Below are positions 4,961 through 7,081 of a DNA stretch of 7,081 nucleotides, piece by piece. The first letter of the stretch is position 1, and each line of letters begins with the position of its first letter. A model generated the notes under the pieces. The model was not told where the DNA came from, did no database searches, and was given only the letters and a program-made list of their open reading frames with translations. The DNA comes from Planctomycetaceae bacterium (lineage in GTDB: Bacteria > Planctomycetota > Planctomycetia > Pirellulales > Thermoguttaceae): NCBI GenBank assembly GCA_031283825.1, contig JAITAZ010000636.1:1-7081 (forward strand). The letters run 5' to 3'. A program made the position numbers and the translations under genes.

Positions 4961-4995
4961 ACGCTTCAAAATTTCAACCGAAATTTTTTAAGCGT
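4961..4995. repeat. 14-bp hairpin in the rplN leader
   Basis: ACGCTT (4961-4966) with AAGCGT (4990-4995) and AAAATTTC (4968-4975) with GAAATTTT (4980-4987) form one long stem. It is broken by a small internal bulge (one base opposite two) and closed by a 4-nt loop, GGTT in the transcript. This is the most stable-looking simple hairpin in the window. It lies 45 nt upstream of the rplN start and 6 nt after a CAGTTTA motif in the sense direction. No T-run follows, so it is a leader structure rather than a terminator. Confidence 0.6.
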
Positions 4996-5073
4996 AATTT
5001 GTAAACTGATTCAATTTTGTCTGCAATTTGATTGCCGACGATTACGATTATTTTTTGTTACAATAAATCGCAA

Positions 5074-5096
5074 TGCAATATTGATGTAATATTGCA
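5074..5096. repeat. 9-bp perfect hairpin downstream of rpsQ
   Basis: TGCAATATT (5074-5082) and AATATTGCA (5088-5096) pair perfectly around a GATGT loop. It starts 17 bp past the rpsQ stop in the sense direction. No T-run follows immediately in the transcript. It could be a weak terminator or attenuator, a processing or 3'-end stabiliser, or an operator. Confidence 0.45.
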
Positions 5097-5113
5097 GTAA
5101 TATTTTTGTGGAT

Positions 5114-5437
5114 TTATTTATTTTCTGATTCTGCTGCTTGCGTTTCTGCTGCGGCTGATTTAGCGGCGGCGCGAAGCGCGGCGACGTCGATTAAATTACC
5201 TTTGGTTACGATTCGTACAAGTTTCCATCGTTTTAATCTTGACAGCGGGCGGCTTTCGACAATTTCGACCGTATCGCCGACAGCGGACGAATTATCTTCG
5301 TCGTGAACGTAGCAAACAGTTCGACGTTTAACGTATTTACCGTATTTCGGATATTTCACAAGCCGCGACACTTCAACCCGTCTGGTTTTTTTCATTTTGT
5401 CGCTTGTAACTAAACCGACAACTAATCTTTTAGGCAT
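5114..5437 (-). CDS. rpsQ: 30S ribosomal protein S17
   Basis: S17 is a primary 16S rRNA-binding protein of the OB fold, acting early in 30S body assembly. The core covers about residues 1-80: KRLVVGLVTSDKMKKTRRVE (3-22), the basic KYPKYGKYVKRRTVCYVHDE (28-47), GDTVEIVESRPLSRLKRWKL (54-73) and VRIVTKG. This matches planctomycetal S17 as I remember it. The residues from 81 to 107, NLIDVAALRAAAKSAAAETQ onwards, form an Ala/Glu-rich, probably helical tail not needed for the fold. E. coli S17 has 84 residues. The ATG at 5437 is preceded by AGAGGT at a distance of 9 nt, a good ribosome binding site. Spacers of 142 bp (before) and 198 bp (after) flank it. Confidence 0.97.
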   Translation of the reverse strand: MPKRLVVGLVTSDKMKKTRRVEVSRLVKYPKYGKYVKRRTVCYVHDEDNSSAVGDTVEIVESRPLSRLKRWKLVRIVTKGNLIDVAALRAAAKSAAAETQAAESENK

Positions 5438-5505
5438 TTAATTTCAACCTCTTTTATTCTGAATATTAAACTGTTCGCGTTTGAAATCCAAAGGACGAAC
5501 TAGTT

Positions 5506-5523
5506 TAAAACAACGTTGTTTTA
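5506..5523. promoter_or_regulatory. 18-bp perfect palindrome upstream of rpsQ, possible operator
   Basis: TAAAACAACGTTGTTTTA is a perfect dyad with no spacer at its centre. On the plus strand it is followed by a run of seven T's after one base. With no gene on that strand, a terminator there makes little sense, though it would be an intrinsic-terminator-like shape. A perfect unspaced dyad fits a dimeric DNA-binding protein better than an RNA hairpin. It is 68 bp upstream of the rpsQ start. The half-sequence AACGTTGTT also appears at 4486-4494 in the rplN-rplX spacer. Confidence 0.4.
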
Positions 5524-5579
5524 TTTTTTTGGTTTTTGTATTTCAAAAAAATTCTCTTGAAAATTTACACTATTTTATT

Positions 5580-5789
5580 TTAGCTTGATTGCTTTAAGTT
5601 ACGCATGGATTTAATTGTGAGAATTCGGGCAATCAATTTTTTATTTTTTTTCAATTCGCTAGGCGAGTCGAGACGTTCCATTCGCGCCTGTAATCTAAGC
5701 CGAAACAGCGAGTCTTTAGCGTCTTTGAGTAAAACGCCAAGTTGTTCGTCCGTCATAGATTTAAGTTCTGACGTCTTTATTGCGTTCAT
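5580..5789 (-). CDS. rpmC: 50S ribosomal protein L29
   Basis: L29 is a small two-helix protein at the tunnel exit, next to L23, where trigger factor and the signal recognition particle dock. The 69 residues match the family length. The first helix holds SELKSMTDEQLGVLLKDAKD (7-26) and the second RLDSPSELKKNKKLIARILT (39-58), with the family pattern of a Phe-Arg-Leu-Arg core (residues 29-32) in between. The ATG at 5789 is preceded by AAGGA about 9 nt upstream. Spacers of 200 bp before and 142 bp after separate it from rplP and rpsQ, whereas these genes normally touch or overlap. Confidence 0.96.
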   Translation of the reverse strand: MNAIKTSELKSMTDEQLGVLLKDAKDSLFRLRLQARMERLDSPSELKKNKKLIARILTIKSMRNLKQSS

Positions 5790-5854
5790 TTTAATTATTC
5801 CTTTATTTCGCTTTGGATATTTATCGTTACGTTAAATCGTCGTAATTATTTGGT

Positions 5855-5982
5855 TGTGAAATTATTTTGATATAATAACTTACGATTATATAAGCATCCG
5901 CGAGTTCACGACTTTTGTCGAAAAATTGTAAATCAACGATGGAGAGTCAACGATTGCCTACGGATCGTAAATAATATTTCAC
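5855..5982. repeat. Long-range inverted arms in the rplP-rpmC spacer
   Basis: GTGAAAT (5855-5861) pairs with ATTTCAC (5976-5982), and further in TTACGAT (5880-5886) pairs with ATCGTAA (5964-5970). The enclosed 77 bp also hold a direct repeat, TCAACGAT at 5933-5940 and 5947-5954, and a small CGAC/GTCG hairpin. Two colinear 7-bp arm pairs across one spacer suggest a folded leader for rpmC. The arms are AT-rich and could be coincidental. Confidence 0.35.
5885..5890 (-). promoter_or_regulatory. Possible -10 element (TATAAT) before rpmC
   Basis: The minus strand reads a perfect TATAAT here, about 95 nt upstream of the rpmC start, inside a 200-bp spacer. No -35 box is found at 16-18 bp spacing, so an internal promoter is only a possibility. 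In AT-rich DNA an isolated TATAAT is common. Confidence 0.15.
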
Positions 5983-5989
5983 TAAACAA

Positions 5990-6406
5990 TTACATAGTTT
6001 TCCTTTTTACGAATCTGCATTTTACGGGCATTTTGTGGGCTAGTCTGTTGAAGCATAATTTTGCGGTTTCTTCTGGAACTCCGGCGACTTCGTACATGAT
6101 CGTACCGGGTTTTACGACAGCCGCCCAGTATTCTGGTTCGCCTTTTCCTTTTCCCATTCTTGTCTCTAAAGGAATAGAGGTAATGGATTTATTTGGGAAA
6201 ATTCTGATGTACAATCTCCCTTCTGTTCGGAGATATTGTTGCGCGGCGATACGTCCCGCTTCGATTGTTGCGGCACTAATCCAGCCGCCTTCAAGCGTTT
6301 GCAAACCGTAATCTCCAAATTTTACATCGTTTCCTCTGGTCGCTTCACCTTTTATACGACCTCTTTGGATTTTTCGATGTTTGACTCGTTTGGGCATTCG
6401 TGCCAT
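5990..6406 (-). CDS. rplP: 50S ribosomal protein L16
   Basis: L16 binds 23S rRNA close to the A-site tRNA elbow and is needed for peptidyl transferase activity and late 50S maturation. Its 138 residues match the family (E. coli 136). The N-terminus MARMPKRVKHRKIQRGR (1-17) is planctomycete-like. FGDYGLQ, the SAATIEAGR stretch, the RIFPNKSIT motif, RMGKGKGEPEYWAAVVKPG (83-101) and the ending KCRFVKRKTM are all present. Arg83 corresponds to E. coli Arg81, the residue hydroxylated by YcfD/RoxA. The ATG at 6406 has a GAGGT binding site 6 nt upstream. It lies inside the end of rpsC, so the two genes overlap by 62 bp and translation is probably coupled. Confidence 0.97.
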   Translation of the reverse strand: MARMPKRVKHRKIQRGRIKGEATRGNDVKFGDYGLQTLEGGWISAATIEAGRIAAQQYLRTEGRLYIRIFPNKSITSIPLETRMGKGKGEPEYWAAVVKPGTIMYEVAGVPEETAKLCFNRLAHKMPVKCRFVKRKTM

Positions 6407-7058
6407 TTTCGACCTCGTTATATTCGCCTTGATTTATCCAAACCTGGATTCCAATATGACCTTGCGCGATTTTGGCTTCATGGAAACCGTAATCAATTTT
6501 CGCGCGTAATGTCGAAAGAGGAATCGAACCGGCAATTTGTTTTTCACAACGCGCCATTTCTGCTCCGCCTAATCGACCCGACAACTGAATTTTTATACCT
6601 TTTGCGCCGCCTTCCATCGCTTGTTCCATCGCGCGTTTCATTGTTCGACGGAATCCGACGCGCCTTACTAATTGATCTCCAATATCTTCCGCTACAAGTT
6701 GCGCAACAATATCAGGACGAAGCACTTCCTCTATCTTGAGATTAACTCTTCGACCGGTTATTTTTTGCAGGTCTTCTTGAAGTTCTTCTACTTTTCGACC
6801 GCGTTGTCCGATCATAATTCCGGGTTTGGCGGAAAAAAGCGTAACGCGAACTTCGTCGCGGGTTCGTTCAATTTCGATTTTGGATATTGCCGGATAAAGC
6901 GGTTTATCTGCTACGTCTTTACGCTTCTTGATAAAATCCCTGATCTTCTTGTCTTCAACAAGCAGCTCGGCAAAATCTTTTTTTGAAGCGTACCAACGGC
7001 TTTTCCACTCTTCCATAATGCCGGTACGAAACGCTACCGGATTTACTTTCTGACCCAT
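6345..7058 (-). CDS. rpsC: 30S ribosomal protein S3
   Basis: S3 is a 30S head protein at the mRNA entry tunnel, with helicase-related basic residues. The 237 residues (family 206-240) begin MGQKVNPVAFRTGI. The KH domain spans about 38-106, with the GxxG loop at GQRG (84-87) in the stretch MIGQRGRKVEELQEDL. The C-terminal domain includes VGFRRTMKRAMEQAMEGGAK (134-153), GRLGGAEMAR (161-170) and the end of the fold at VWINQGEY (206-213). The last 20 or so codons (tail ENGTNAQTSQTSKNPKRSYKR) are also the first codons of rplP in another frame. The ATG at 7058 has AGGA 4 nt upstream. Its upstream neighbour, normally rplV, is outside the window. Confidence 0.98.
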   Translation of the reverse strand: MGQKVNPVAFRTGIMEEWKSRWYASKKDFAELLVEDKKIRDFIKKRKDVADKPLYPAISKIEIERTRDEVRVTLFSAKPGIMIGQRGRKVEELQEDLQKITGRRVNLKIEEVLRPDIVAQLVAEDIGDQLVRRVGFRRTMKRAMEQAMEGGAKGIKIQLSGRLGGAEMARCEKQIAGSIPLSTLRAKIDYGFHEAKIAQGHIGIQVWINQGEYNEVENGTNAQTSQTSKNPKRSYKR

Positions 7059-7081
7059 GTTATCCTACTTGTTTTCTATAC

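Noticed and set aside
6236..6739. Plus-strand ORF of 167 codons
   Set aside because: It is entirely antisense to rplP and rpsC, both clearly real, and resembles no protein family I know.
1..7081. Search for a defence, toxin-antitoxin, CRISPR or secondary-metabolite system
   Set aside because: All supported genes are ribosomal proteins in canonical order. No spaced direct-repeat array, transposase or non-ribosomal gene was found on either strand.

Overview
The window is a stretch of a bacterial S10/spc-type ribosomal protein cluster. All genes are on the minus strand, so transcription runs from position 7081 towards 1. The order is rpsC, rplP, rpmC, rpsQ, rplN, rplX, rplE, rpsN, rpsH, rplF, rplR, rpsE, then the first 16 codons of what is probably rplO. 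This is the canonical order, except that no rpmD (L30) lies between rpsE and the next gene. No RNA gene, CRISPR array, transposase, defence gene or metabolic gene is visible.

Organism: several proteins look planctomycetal from memory. These are S17 with its YPKYGKYVKRRTVCYVHDE stretch, S8 with FKREGYIWDWE, L16 starting MARMPKRVKHRK, L24 with a C-terminal C4 zinc ribbon, and the missing rpmD. My best guess is a low-GC, uncultured member of the Planctomycetota, possibly near the Pirellulales. This is inference from remembered family sequences, not a database search.

Layout: at the right end (6345-7058) rpsC overlaps rplP by 62 bp, and at the left end rpsE and the next gene share one base (TAATG). 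Every junction in between is unusually open: ten gaps of 114 to 365 bp, about 1.9 kb of non-coding sequence in total by hand addition. These gaps are AT-rich and most carry a clear inverted repeat or palindrome. A short sense-strand motif, CAGTTTA, recurs in five of them. One gap (rplR-rpsE) holds a GC-richer pair of inverted REP-like palindromes. The 365-bp rpsN-rpsH gap is the longest and holds a strong hairpin and a repeated TTGACAA motif.

The products belong to both ribosomal subunits: S3, S5, S8, S14 and S17 to the 30S, and L5, L6, L14, L15, L16, L18, L24 and L29 to the 50S. Lineage-flavoured additions include a 50-residue Lys/Ala tail on L18, a 14-residue basic insertion near the end of L14, and an Ala-rich tail on S17. 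The proteins look intact and functional. What is unusual is the non-coding architecture and these additions, not a new enzymatic system.
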